Shown here in pieces: positions 38,481-48,880 of a stretch of 64,000 nt of DNA. The first letter of the stretch is position 1. Every line of letters begins with the position of its first letter. This DNA is from Prorocentrum cordatum (taxonomy: Eukaryota; Sar; Dinophyceae; Prorocentrales; Prorocentraceae). A program made the position numbers and the translations under genes. The notes beneath the pieces were generated by a model that was not told where the DNA came from, did not search any database, and saw only the letters and a program-made list of their open reading frames with translations. The DNA lies in NCBI GenBank assembly GCA_963575745.1, contig CAUYUJ010017852.1, positions 50,001 through 114,000 of the forward strand, given 5' to 3'.

Positions 38481-38780
38481 TGGGCCACCTTTCCACCGCC
38501 GACACCATAGGTAGGAGGGGGGGGTGGGCGTCTTCTTCCTCCTTTTCCTCCTCCTCCCCCTCCTCCTCCCCCTCCTCCTCCTCCTCCTCCTCCTCCTCCT
38601 CCTCCTCCCCCTTCCTCCTCCTCCTCCTCCTCCTCCCCCTCCTCCTCTCCTCCTCCTCCTCCTCCTCCTCCTCCTCCTCCTCCTCCTCCTCCTCCTCCTC
38701 CTCCCTCCTCCTCCTCCTCCTCCTCCTCGGCCTCCACCTCCGCCTCCTACCTATGGTGGTGGTGGTGGAAAGTCGGCCCG
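38481..38780. mobile_element. Family G hairpin element with TCC loop, copy 1
   Basis: Left arm TGGGCCACCTTTCCACCGCC GACACCATAGGTAGGAGG; right arm CCTCCTACCTATGGTGGTGG TGGTGGAAAGTCGGCCCG. About 210 nt of impure TCC repeat fill the space between. Copy 2 at 47753-47884 has the same architecture. Confidence 0.75.
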
Positions 38781-38852
38781 TCCTCTCGGGGGCGGCGCGG
38801 GTCGCCCGCGCCCGCGGAACAAAAAAGGGCCGGGACGCGGCGCCCCGCCCCG

Positions 38853-39130
38853 CTGCAGTCAGGAGGGAAAGAAGCACACCGCCGCAGTGAATCGTCGATC
38901 CCCAGGAATGCACGCGACATGACGGGAAGTGCGGGGAACGACGAAGTCCCAAACTATCTAGGAAATAGGGTGGCGCGGCGCCTCCCTCGCCCCACTGCAG
39001 TCAGGAGGGAAAGAAGCACTCCGACGCAGTGAATCGTCGATTCCCAGGAATGCACGCGAAATGACGAGAAGTGGGGGGGACGACGAAATCCCAAACCATT
39101 CAGGAAATAGGGGGGGGACTTGGGATTTGA
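38853..39130 (+). repeat. 142-bp tandem duplication
   Basis: Units start CTGCAGTCAGGAGGGAAAGA at 38853 and 38995 and share AGTGAATCGTCGAT, CCCAGGAATGCACGCGA and TAGGAAATAGGG/CAGGAAATAGGG. Confidence 0.85.
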
Positions 39131-39520
39131 CTGGATTCGTTCGTGTGCCCCTGGGCCCCTTCATACAGTCGGACCGAGATATAGGGTCGAGGTCGACTCG
39201 GGGAGTGGACTCAGAGGAGGAAAAGGTATCCATACCTCTACACCCTTCGCCCGTTGTCCCCTCGTCGCCTCTGTTGCATTCGCTTTGAAAGTCTGATCAG
39301 AACGCCCCCCCGGAGAGGTCTGGGGAGCAGCGGCATCGGTATTCTTTGGTTCCCCAAAGAAGTTCGATGTCGTTCCGAGGAGGGTGCCCTGATGTTGTCT
39401 GTGCGTTTTGGATATTCTTTGTGCGCCCTTGGGAGTGTAGGTACCATTTGGACATCATGTGCGTGTTGGCTGGCGGAAGGTCTCGTGTTCTCGAGGGGTG
39501 CTCTTTTGCTTTAGGTTAAG
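39131..39520. other. No recognisable feature
   Basis: Frames of 69-91 codons on both strands overlap, and none has recognisable motifs. Confidence 0.3.
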
Positions 39521-39674
39521 GTCGGGCATGTTCTCCTAGATACGGATTTTAGGAAGACCAATGCAACATTGGCAAACAATGCTCCAAAACAGTTTAACAA
39601 TAATCGAAGCATCGTCCCCAGAACATGTTTTTGTTTATTTTTAAGTATTCTTCCTGTAGAGGGACAAGGCTGAC
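39521..39674. mobile_element. Family A element, copy 5, worn
   Basis: Left GTCGGGCATGTTCTCCTAGA, right TTCCTGTAGAGGGACAAGGC TGAC; CATCGTCCCCAGAAC is the family core in reverse. A lone right end (CCTCCTGTAGAGGGACATGC CCGA) lies at 39780-39805. Confidence 0.7.
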
Positions 39675-40009
39675 GCTTCGCATGGTGGAGTTCCCTTTCC
39701 TTCAGTGGGAAAGCTGTCAATGTTCATAACCCTCGTCTGGCGCTCATGTGAAAAACAAGTAAAAACAACCAACCACACATCCTCCTGTAGAGGGACATGC
39801 CCGAATCTTAGCTTCGACTGTAGGGCAGCGAGGTCTACATGCACGTTCCTGGCCCCTGGCCTGGCCAACCCTGGGCCCATGACCGGCGTAATTACATGCA
39901 CCCCGTGGCTACAGGCCAGGAGGGCCAGGGGCCCCTACCGGGACCCTGGGCCGTCAAAAAACGATTACGATTCAGGATGAAAAACTGGTCCCGGGGAAGT
40001 GGGTGTTTT
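39675..40009. other. Unassigned, with a solo family A end
   Basis: 39780-39805 is the solo end noted above. 39845-39960 is CCCTGGCC-rich. No gene. Confidence 0.35.
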
Positions 40010-40113
40010 TTGGAGCCCCAGCTTCCAATCTATTTCAAGCGCTTTCTTTCTTCACGGATCGAGTGGCTTCACCTTTTCCCTCCTCTCCAGGGGGCGGGGC
40101 GGAGGCCCAATCT
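40010..40113. mobile_element. Family D element, copy 4 (right part missing)
   Basis: CCAATCTATTTCAAGCGCTT TC, GGATCGAGTGGCTTCACC and GGGGGCGGGGCGGAGGCCCA match the left half of family D; the CCGACCGATGGG end is absent. Confidence 0.65.
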
Positions 40114-40263
40114 GTCGCGAGGCCCTGCTGCTGATGGCGGCGCAGCGCCGGCTCGCTCGACGCAGGCCTGGCGCTGCGGGGCCTGGTGGCCTCGCCAGGC
40201 CCGTGGCCCCTGCCGGCGTCCTCGTCCTCGGCGCCGTCGCGGCGGCGGCGGCCGCGTGGGCTT

Positions 40264-40389
40264 GGCATCGTTCGGACGTGTGCATTTTTCCTTCGGCGAG
40301 GGCCATCGAGGAGCATCCTTGATCATTTGGCGAAAAAGCCACGCGCGAAACCAGAAAAATACACGGGGAATGGACGTCCGAGCGATGGC
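40264..40389. mobile_element. Family E 126-bp element, copy 4
   Basis: GGCATCGTTCGGACGTGTGC to GGACGTCCGAGCGATGGC; exactly 126 bp. Confidence 0.85.
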
Positions 40390-40609
40390 GAGGCGTGGAC
40401 ACCTCCGGCGAGGGGCCCTGGCCTCCTCGCATCGTGCAGACCGCACGGCGGCCTTCGGCCCTGTCGGGGCCCCCCCCTGGGCCTCTCGGAGGAGGAGCTG
40501 GGGCTCTGCGGAGCGGGCCGGATGCTGGCGGGGCGCGTCGGGTCGCGTCGGCCCGCCCTCGTCGGGTGTCGCCAGAGGTGTCAAGCAGTGGCGAAGCGTC
40601 CCGGCTCGC

Positions 40610-40775
40610 CTATCGCCCCACCAAACCATGTTCGAAGAACCTTTTGCGGTTCCCACGAGATGTTCTTAGAACATTTCTAGCTGGGACTGGCTTGTTTTAG
40701 CACATCGGGTTTATGTTCCAAGAACATTGTCTTGGTCCTTAGAACATTTTGGTGTTCTAAGAACATTTCAAGGTA
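40610..40775. repeat. Clustered AGAACAT palindromes
   Basis: ATGTTCTTAGAACATTT, TGTTCTAAGAACATTT, ATGTTCCAAGAACATTG and ATGTTCGAAGAACCTTT fall within 165 nt. They pair with one another as inverted repeats. Confidence 0.6.
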
Positions 40776-40966
40776 TGACTATAGACAAGCCGGGACGGTC
40801 GGTCCCTGCTCAAAGGTGGGCCCTGCCCATGTTTCAGTTGCCAGTTCTGGAGAGCCCTCGTCGCCACGGCTGGGTTATCGTGGAGCTTCTGGTCTGAACG
40901 CGCCCTGGGAGAGGTTCCGGGAGCAGCGGTATCTGGACATGTTCTGGTTCGCCAAGGATCGGGGGA

Positions 40967-41157
40967 GCGTAAGACCCGGGTTTGCCAGGACTCGGGTTCG
41001 CCATCGTTTTTTGACGACCGCGACTCGGATTTTGACGAGGAGGAGTTTTATGGGATGTCTGCAGCGGGAGGCCTCGTCAAAATGCAGGCTCGGCCTCGTC
41101 ATTTTTTTGACGACCTCGTCGGGGATTTCCGAGTCCCCCGTACCTGGGTCTTACGGT
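40967..41157. mobile_element. Family R inverted-repeat element
   Basis: GTAAGACCCGGGTTTGCCAG GACTCGGG at the left, CCGAGTCCCCCGTACCTGGG TCTTAC at the right. Internal CTGCAGCGGGAGGCCTCG is related to 47305-47325 (CTGCAGCGGGAGCTCG). Confidence 0.65.
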
Positions 41158-41627
41158 TCCTGGTGGCCTCCAGGGCACCCGTCATGAGGCCCAGGGGGCA
41201 CCAGGGGCACCAGGATAGTGGGAATGTTTGGAGCACCAGGGGGCGCCTTAGGCTGGGAGCACCGCTGGCAGCACCCTGGCCAGCTGGGGACGAATCGCAC
41301 AATCTCGCGCCAAGGAACGTTTTCGATTGTGTGCTGAGTGTGTGTCGTGCCGTGGATTCCACACGGTGTGCGCCCATGCTCTCGTCTGACGCGCCGTAGC
41401 GCTTCTGCAGTAGGCGCGGCCTCGTTTCTCGAAGAAGTTATCGTGATACTACACGCATGTTAGCCAGCGTGGGCCCCAAACAGTATGCGTGTGTGCGTGT
41501 GCCTAGCAATCTGTGTGGTGCAATCCATGTGGATCGATCTACCTTGTGCCATCTATGCTGTGCAATAGATGTCGTGCTATATATATGCTGTACAGTCTAT
41601 GTGGCAATACATCTAACTACCAACACC

Positions 41628-41668
<41 letters not shown>

Positions 41669-41779
41669 GTATATATATATATACATATATATTATTGGTA
41701 GGGGGTCCCGGGGCCTCCAGAGTGCACTGTTTTGTCTTCCGACCGTTTCGGGCCTGTCGTGGGTGCCAGAACGCGTCAA
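41158..41779. other. Unassigned, with (TA)n at 41631-41695
   Basis: The dinucleotide tract is TATATA with CATATG interruptions. 41475-41620 is T/G-rich and contains TGTGCAAT words. No gene. Confidence 0.5.
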
Positions 41780-42895
41780 ATGAGGGGAAGGGGGGCGACG
41801 AGAGGGCCCCCGAGACGTCCAAGAGGGCGCCAAGATGGCCCTAGAGCGCTCCAACAGAGACCGCACAAGAGCGTTTCAAAATTTGTCCAACATGGCTGAA
41901 GACAGCCCAAGAGGGCTTCAAGAGGGCCAAGATGCCCTCAAACAAAAACTCCCACGAGGAATTCAGGAGGCGAACAAAGTAGGTTGTTTCAATCGTTTTT
42001 GCAGGTTTTTCGTGTTCTCGCTGTTCCCTTCTTCCGACGATCCAAGACAGCCCACGAGGCCCCAGAAATCATCTTGAGGCGGCGCAAGACAGCCCCAAGG
42101 CGGCCCTAGAGCGCCCCAAGACGGCCCAAGAGGCGCCCAAGATCGCCTAAGAGGGCCCCAAGACAACCCCAAGAAGGGCCCAAGAGAGGGAACACGAACC
42201 GACAATTCGAGCCTTCCGCCCCAAGAGGCCCCCTAGAGGCTCCACGATGCCCCCCAACAGAGCCCAAGAGGCCCCATACAGGCCCCAAAGAAGCCCCAAA
42301 GAGTCCCGAAATGACGCTCCAAGAGCACCCCAAACGGCTCCCGAACGACTTCCAAAACTGCCTTCAAGAGGCCCCCAGGAAGCCTCCCACGAAGTCCAAC
42401 ACAATCTTCCAAGAGGCGTCTACCCACAACCCAGGCACGGTGGTGGGATGGGCCGGAGGCCACTAGATTGTCCAAGACGCCCAAGACGACTTCCAGACGG
42501 CTCAAGAGGCCTCCAAGATGCCCAAGAGGCTTTCAAGAGGTCTCCCAACAGAGCTCGAAGAGACCAACAAACATGTAATGTTCTTACGGTGTTCGAGCAA
42601 TTTTGGCGTTTCCGCCTGTTCCTCTTCCCGACGCTGCAAAACGTTGCAAGAGGCTCCGAGGATCGCCCCAAGATGGCCCAATAGGCTTCAAAAGCGCCCC
42701 AAGACGGTCCAATAGGCTTGAAAAGCGCAGAAAAGCGGCCCGAGAGGGCCCCAACCGCGGCCCAGGATCGGGAACGTGAATTGAGAACCCGAGATCTTCG
42801 CCCAGGGGACCCCCAGGAGGCTTAAAGAGGTCCCCAAGAAGCCCCAAAGAGGTCCAAAAGAGCTCCGAGAGAGGCCGCGAGGGCACTTTAGAAAA
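41780..42895 (-). repeat. CCAAGAGG-type repeat block
   Basis: GGCCCAAGAGGC words throughout. Spacers at about 41995-42045 and 42580-42640 (~590 bp apart) share CTGTTCC(C/T)(T/C)TCTTCCGAC or a variant. The border ACCCAGGCACGGTGGTGGGA (about 42430) is the reverse complement of the border at 16033. Confidence 0.8.
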
Positions 42896-43394
42896 ACGGG
42901 AATTCAAACATTTCTTGTTTAAAGTTTGCTTGGCAGCTTCGCGACGCTTGCGGAAATAGGAAATATCCGATTTCCTCCTCTTCCTCCTCCTCCTCCTCCG
43001 GTTCCTCCTCCTCTGCGGCCTCCTCCGCCCTCTCCAACTCCTCATCCTCCTTCTCCTTCTCCCCCAGGGAACCCCTTCTCTTCAGTCTTCCTCCGGCTAC
43101 GTCTAGCCGCGGCGGATAAAAGGGCCTCCGAAGTGCCTTTTGGGGCTGTCTTAAGCAGTCGCTGTTGGACCGTAGGAAGTCTTGCAAGCCAATTGGGCCG
43201 TCTTCGTGGTTTTTGGAAGCCCCGGAGAAGAAGTGACATGGAATAGAGACAGAGACCCCCAAGAATTCGACCATCCAGCCAAGCTAGAACTTGAGCCCGC
43301 GCGAAGCGCGCGCGAGGGTTCCAGTATATGTGTAAACATTTATGCATATGTGTGTGTATGGCCAGTGCACGTGGAGCAATATCTGTGGTGTAGC
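42896..43394. other. TCC-rich tract and unassigned sequence
   Basis: 42975-43070 is TCC/TCT-rich; the rest has no supported feature. Confidence 0.4.
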
Positions 43395-44345
43395 CGCATG
43401 ACTGAAATGGGTTCCTGGGTGCGGATTGTTGTTGCCTTGTTGTTGTTGGTGTTGTTGTTGCTGTTGTCGTTGTTGTTGTGATTGAGCTTTCGATCTTGGA
43501 AAAGAATGATTGTTAGTTCCCCCATCACCAGTGCACATTATATGTTTCAGTTGAAGTGCCCCACTCGGGGCTCGTATCTGGTCTCTTATCGTGGAAACTC
43601 GTCCTGATCAAATTGTGCCGCTGGCTCCCCCCCGGCTGCAATAACAACAACCACAACAACAATAACAACAATATTCAGTTCAAGATTGTTCGCTCTTGTC
43701 TGCTCGCGTGCCATTCAACACGTAAATCACAAACCCTCGTTACCCGCCCTCTTCGTCTTCGATCGTACCACCTTAGGGGTATATCTTTCATACCTGCAAC
43801 GTATATTTCGTGCAGCCCCTAAGGCAGAGGAAGAGAGGACGGGTGGAAGGGAGAAGGATGGTACACGAGAGTGGTAATAGTAGGAGGGGGGCTAGGAGCA
43901 GAAAACACGGCAGAACCAGACGGGCAGATCGATCGGGCGGGAAGGCGGGCCCAAGCGGCCAGGTCGAGCAGGCGGATTGCTGATGCGTGCGTCCTGCATG
44001 AATCGCGAGGAAGTCTCGAGCGATAGCTCGATTCCTGAGTAAATCAGGAACATCCACAGCGAGAGCGTGATTCCTGAGTGTCGGGGGCGGGGTGTCTTGA
44101 TACATCCGACGAAGTCCCACGCTAGAACGCGACTGTCTGCATACATTGTGAGGAAGTCCCGCGCGAGAGCGAGATCTGATAATACATTGTGAGGAAGTAT
44201 CATGCGGGGGCCGCTGTTGGTGTAAACAAAAGGCCAGAGGCACAGTTTGGTGACCCACAGTGTCCCTTAAAAAGAACAAGGTGCCGGCCCAGAAGGGGCA
44301 CATTATTTTTGAATATTGCAATGGTTACCAGGTGGGGATTAACAA
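43395..44345 (-). repeat. Composite repeat L, minus-oriented copy
   Basis: From left to right: (TTG)n, CACCAGTGCACATTAT, CAACAACCACAACAAC, CTTCGTCTTCGATCGTACCA, CAGAACCAGACGGGCAGATC and then ~45-nt units of the type GCGAGAGCGTGATTCCTGAG / TGAGGAAGTCCCGCGCGAGA. The same parts occur in reverse order and opposite strand at 44360-45060. Confidence 0.7.
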
Positions 44346-45060
44346 CATCGTTTTTTTGAACTCAACAACAACAGCGGCTCCCGTCTGATACCACAAGTTG
44401 TTCCGATATGGCGTTCTCGCGCGGGACGTCCTTACACAGTATGCAGGGAACGCGTTCTCACGTGAGACTTCCTCGACTTTATTCAAACGCCGCGCATTCG
44501 ACACTCAGGAACCTTGCTTGCCGCTGTGGATTTCTCACGACTTGTTTTGGAATCGCGCTGTCGATCGAGACTCCACGCTTCAGCAACCCGCCTGCTCGAC
44601 CTGGCCGCCTGGCCCCGCCTTCCCGAACTGCCCGCTAGGGTCCGCCAGCCCGATCTGCCCGTTTGGTTCTACCATGTGTTTTCTGCTCTTAGCCTCCCTT
44701 TGTGCTAATGCCTCAACTGCTCCATCCTTCTCCCTCCCCCTTCCAGCCGTCCTCTCTTCCCCTGTTTTCGGGGCTGCGCTGAAGGCACGTGGCAAGTAAG
44801 GAAGATATATCCCCAAGGGGGTACGATCGAAAACGATGAGGGCGGGTACCGAGTGATTGGGATAGACTCGTTGAATGGCACGTCGGCAGAGAGGCGCGAG
44901 CAGTATTCAAATGAGTGTTGTTGTTGTGGTTGTGGTTGTTGTTGTGGTTGTTGTCGTTTGTCGTTGCTGTGGTGATTGCTGCTGTTGGCGTTATTGCTAT
45001 TATTCGTGTTTTTTGAGTTCGGATTCCTAACGAGTAGTGTTTTTTGATCCCCCCCTTCGG
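44346..45060 (+). repeat. Composite repeat L, plus-oriented copy
   Basis: CAACAACAACAGCGGCTCCC, ~45-nt units (CGCGGGACGTCCTTACACAG, GTGAGACTTCCTCGACTTTA), then CTCGACCTGGCCGCCTGG, GGGGTACGATCGAAAACGAT and GTTGTTGTGGTTGTGG. Head-to-head with the copy on the left, making an inverted pair of ~600-bp arms centred near 44300. Confidence 0.7.
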
Positions 45061-45545
45061 GGCACCGTAGTGTTTCAATTGCAGTGCTTTTCCCTGGTCT
45101 CGCACCGTGCTTTTTATCAGGAAGAGTTTTGGGTCTCAGAATTGGGTTGTTGGCACCCGGTTTGCAACAGCAGCGGCACCCGCCTGATACCTCCTCACAA
45201 TGTGTTATCCACTTGCGCTCTCGCGCGGGACTCCCTCACAATGTACGCAGGAATCGCGCTTTCACGTGGGACCGCCTCACAATTTCTACAGACGCCGCGC
45301 CCTAGACACTCAGGAATCACGGCTTCGCTGTGGATTTCTCACGATGTATTTGGGAATCCCATTATCACTCGAAACTTCCTCGCGATTCATGCAGGACGCA
45401 CGCTTCGGGAACCCGCCTGCTCGACCTGGCCGCCTGGGCCCGCCTTCCCGACCCGCCCGTCAAGGTCTACCCTCCTGGTCTGCCCGTCTAGTTCTGCTAC
45501 GTGTTTTCTGATCCTAGCCCCCCTTCTGCTATTCATTGGGCGCTC
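45061..45545 (+). repeat. Composite repeat L, second plus copy (partial)
   Basis: GCAACAGCAGCGGCACCCGC, then units GCGGGACTCCCTCACAATGT and GGACCGCCTCACAATTTCTA, then CTCGACCTGGCCGCCTGGGC. It stops before the GTT tract. Confidence 0.7.
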
Positions 45546-45899
45546 ACCGGGGGGATAGTGTTCTTGGGCGTTCATCAGGGGGAGGGATGCCCAGGGCCCC
45601 GCAGCGGACGTTTAATGTGGGAGCCTTTTCCCGAGGCGAATTTGGATCCCACCTGCCCTGGCAGGAGTTGTAAAGTGGCCGTTCGACCCCGTCGCGAAAT
45701 CGGGGCGGGGGGTGGGAGGCCGAAGGGGGCGTTTATCAGGATGTTGCCTGTCGCGGCGTTCCACGGGGCTGTTACCAGATGTTTGAGTGAGTTGAGTGGC
45801 GGGGTTGAATCAGAACAGAAGCCCACATGCTTCGCGTACACGTATGTCGTCCCATTTTTCGATGTTTGGCCGCAGGGGTCTGAAATGTCACCCAAAGAC
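45546..45899. other. Unassigned region
   Basis: Plus frame 45501-45917 and minus frame 45575-45895 are both open and non-repetitive, but neither contains a domain I recognise. Confidence 0.3.
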
Positions 45900-46165
45900 G
45901 GAACCAGAAGGGCTTGAAGACGCCCCCAAATCCTCAGGACGGCTCAAGCCCCAAGACGACCTCAACAGGACCCAAAGACTTGTGAATATGGCCCGAAAGC
46001 GCCACAAAAACTAATCCAAATCGTCACCTGTCTGTTGAGTGAAGCCGTCGTTGGCAGCAGCATGGCCCCAACAAGACTGCAACAGGCGCCCAGATGGCTT
46101 CCTTTGGCACTCAGGAAGAACCCAAGAAACCCTCGAGAGGACACCGAGAGACCCTCCAATGATGA
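45900..46165 (-). repeat. Worn CCAAG-type repeat
   Basis: CCCAAGACGACCTC, CCCAAAGACTTG, CCAACAAGACTGCAACAGGC and CCAAGAAACCCTCGAGAGG words, more diverged than other blocks. Confidence 0.55.
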
Positions 46166-46710
46166 GCCTCCGCCGAGCAAATAGAAGGACGACGGGGAAT
46201 GGTTCGCAGGGAAGGACGACTATGAGGATAAACATCTATATGTATGAGGTGGCGACGACGGAGGATTAGGAGGATAACGACGATAACGAACACGAGGGTA
46301 CGCATATATGATTCTTCTCTCTTCCAATCTCTCCCGTCTGCGAAACTTGAACTGCCAAGGTGCATGGCTTGAAGCGCCAGTGCAGATGTATGCGCGCGCG
46401 TGTGTGTGTGTGTGTTGTCTCTCTTATTGTTTACCTTTCTGTCTTTCTCTCTTTCTCGCTCTCGTTCTTGTCCTCTTCTTCGATACTTGATGTAACGCTC
46501 GGCGGCAACACTCGCTCTGGTCCAAGGGGGGCCAGCCCCACCAGGCGCAGTGCAGGTAAGCCGCCCAGCAATCTTTGGAGGAGGACGTTTACGTGCATAT
46601 TTTCACCTCACGGGGAGGCGATCACAAAAGGTCCAGATAGCAGGGTGGGGAAGGCAAGGAGGTGAAAATGCGTAATGGTCCACCTCCCGACTCCCACCTA
46701 CGAATCACGT
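46166..46710. other. Unassigned, with (TG)n and (CT)n tracts
   Basis: 46395-46415 is GTGTGTG and 46430-46475 is CTTTCTCTCT-rich. No gene supported. Confidence 0.4.
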
Positions 46711-46806
46711 AGTCTGGGCGAGATGGTGCGCAAGCAGACGCCGAACCTCGGCAAGGGGATCGCCAAGGAGACGCTTGTTTTGATTGCCCAAGGATGCGCA
46801 CGTTAG
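46711..46806 (+). other. Short coding-like segment, histone-fold-like pattern
   Basis: A 31-codon stretch SLGEMVRKQTPNLGKGIAKE TLVLIAQGCAR then TAG. The spacing of hydrophobic residues, P-N, and I-x-K-E-x-x-x-L-I-A resembles the middle of histone-fold subunits of transcription factors. It is short, has no visible splice border upstream, and could be chance. Confidence 0.2.
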
Positions 46807-47386
46807 ATTGCAGTACCGACCTGCATCACATGAAAGTCATGGTGAAGATACTCGTATGACGATGCGGGCGATGCAGGCTGTGTATGGGATGGTTGTCGCG
46901 CGTGTGCCTTCGCAAGCGTATGCTTCCCACACTTCCATTGGCCCAAGGACTGACAGGCTGTAGCCACTAGACGTCAAACCCCTCGGCGTCTCACGCTGGT
47001 TGAGCGTTTGCCGGATATGAGGATTGACGCAGTCGTATACGCTGCTAGCCAGTGCGAGCAAGCACGTCTTATTTGATCAGACATTTGGTACGATCCCGTT
47101 TCGTTTCGGGCGGGGACGTCGGTAGACATGACACTTGCTGAGACTTGTACAAGGTCCAATCCCAATGTTGTAGATCTCTCAGTTGCCTGCTCGCCTGGGC
47201 AACCCCAGGATCGGAGAAGCTGAAGACTCGAGAACGCCGGAACTCGGGTCTGCCGACGTTTTGTGACGAGCGCGTCCTGGTTCTTGACGGTCCGATATTC
47301 GTGGGCCATCTGCAGCGGGAGCTCGCGCCAAATTTCAGATGGGGCCTCGACATTTTCATGATGGCCCCGTCAGGCCAACCCGCGTC
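46807..47386. other. Unassigned region
   Basis: A minus frame of 74 codons (46837-47061) and 47145-47429 plus are open without recognised motifs. 47215-47345 is distantly similar to family R. 47360-47377 is the left copy of the duplication flanking family N. Confidence 0.3.
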
Positions 47387-47560
47387 TCGGGCCGGGCGAA
47401 GGGGGGGGGATTGGGAAAGGGGGGGTTAACAAAAAATTGTTGCATGCAGCTGGTTTCGGCCCCACCGAGGGGCCCCGCCTCCGGCGCCGGGAAAATCAGC
47501 CACGTGAGCTGAGTCTCAACCCCCCCCCCGTTGCCATCCCCCTCTCTCGCCCGACCCGAA
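47387..47560. mobile_element. Family N element, copy 2, with 18-bp flanking duplication
   Basis: TCGGGCCGGGCGAAGGGG to TCTCGCCCGACCCGAA, interior TTGCATGCAGCTGGTTTCGG. GATGGCCCCGTCAGGCCA (47360-47377) and GATGGCCCCGTCGGGCCA (47562-47579) flank it, 17 of 18 identical. Confidence 0.8.
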
Positions 47561-47617
47561 GGATGGCCCCGTCGGGCCAGGCCGAGTCCTCCGCACACGA
47601 GTCTGACGTTTCCCCTG

Positions 47618-47742
47618 GCATCGCTCGGACGTGTGCATTTTTTTTCTCGGCGAGAGCCAGTGAGGACCATCCTGGACCATCGAGCAAAAACAAACACGCG
47701 CGAAACCGACAAATGCACGTGAAATGGACGTCCGAGCGACGG
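47618..47742. mobile_element. Family E element, copy 5
   Basis: GGCATCGCTCGGACGTGTGC to GGACGTCCGAGCGACGG; 125 bp. Confidence 0.85.
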
Positions 47743-47752
47743 TAAGATCTGA

Positions 47753-47884
47753 TGGGCCTGTTTTCCACCACCACCACCATGAGTTGGAGGGGGAGGGGGT
47801 CCTCCTCCTCCTCCTCCTCCTCCTCCTCCTCCTCCTCCTCATCCCCCCCTCCAACTTATGGTGGTGGTGGTGGAAAACAGGCCA
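47753..47884. mobile_element. Family G hairpin element with TCC loop, copy 2
   Basis: Left arm TGGGCCTGTTTTCCACCACC ACCACCATGAGTTGGAGGGGG; right arm CCCCCCCTCCAACTTATGGT GGTGGTGGTGGAAAACAGGC CA. The loop is (TCC)14. Confidence 0.8.
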
Positions 47885-48447
47885 GTCAAGTTCCCCGGCA
47901 GGAGAAGAAGAAGCTCATGGCGAGGATGAACGAGGCGGGCCGCGCACGCCCTCCGCTCCCCCCACCCCCTCGCGCGCGCAGGGTTGCCCGTCGTGGCTCT
48001 GGCAGCGGCGGGCAGGAGGAGGAGGAGGAGGAGGAGGAGGAGGAGGAGGAGGAGGAGGAGGAGGAGGAGGAGGAGAGGGGAGGAGGAGAAGGAGACGGAG
48101 GAGAGGAGGAGGAGGAGGAGAAGGAGGAGAAGGAGGAGAAAGGAGGAGAAGGAGAAAAGGAGGAAGCAGGAGAAAGGCGCAGGAGGAGGGAGAGGAAGGA
48201 GGGAGAGGGGAGGAGGGAGGACGACGACGACAACGAGGAGGAAGATGTGGAGGAGAGGAGGAAGGAGAGGAGGAGGAGGAGGAGGAGGAGGAGAGGAAGG
48301 AGGAGGGAGGGAGGAAGGAAGCAGGAGGAGGAGGAGAGGAGGAGGAGGAGGAAGGGGAGGGGGTGGAGGAGGAGGAGGAGGAGGAGGAGGAGGGAGTGGT
48401 TCATATTTTCGCTTCGGAAAGGACCGACGACTTGGCCAAGTTCCAGC
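47885..48447 (+). repeat. Long (GGA)n tract
   Basis: 48014-48395 is AGG/GGAAGG-rich, impure. Large poly-Glu, poly-Ser and poly-Arg frames over it are artefacts. Confidence 0.9.
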
Positions 48448-48605
48448 GCTCGGGGGTTGGGGGGAGGGGGGAGGGCTTCTTAGAAGCAGGGCTCGTTTCG
48501 CCTCCTCCGATTCGATTCGACCCGATCTCCTTCTCAGGCGCAGCCTCATTCAAGAAGCCGTTCCCCCCTCCCCCCTTGCCCCTTTCCGCGCGCCGCCGAG
48601 AGGAG
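48448..48605. mobile_element. Family J element, copy 3, containing an introner remnant
   Basis: Outer arms GGGGGAGGGGGGAGGGCTTC TTAGAAG and TTCAAGAAGCCGTTCCCCCC TCCCCC. Inside, 48486-48537 reads GCAGGGCTCGTTTCGCCTCC ... CTTCTCAG, a 52-bp internally deleted introner-family piece with its GC and AG ends. Confidence 0.65.
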
Positions 48606-48705
48606 GTGTTCTCGCGCTGCTCTGCCCGAGGGGGCAGCGGATCTCTCGCCAGGCCACTTGTGTTTTTTGAAGACATGTCCCGGACCCAGCATCGCACCTG
48701 CTTTA

Positions 48706-48880
48706 GCGGCGCGCACAAAGGGGTAGCGGGAGGGGGGAAGGCTTCTTAGAAGGATTGTGTTTCTTAGAGGGCGCCGGCCTTGCATCTACAGAGAAGGCCC
48801 GCGCCTTCTGAGAAGCAGGGGTGCTTCTAAGAAGCCTTCCCCCCCGTCCCCCTACCCCCGTTTGCGCGCCGCCAACTGCT
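48706..48880. mobile_element. Family J element, copy 2
   Basis: GGCGCGCACAAAGGGGTAGC GGGAGGGGGGAAGGCTTCTT AGAAGG and, at the right, CTTCTAAGAAGCCTTCCCCC CCG..CCTACCCCCGTTTGCG CGCCGCC. It shares GCCGGCCTTGCATCTACAGA GAAGGCCCGCGC with copy 1 in worn form. Confidence 0.75.
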
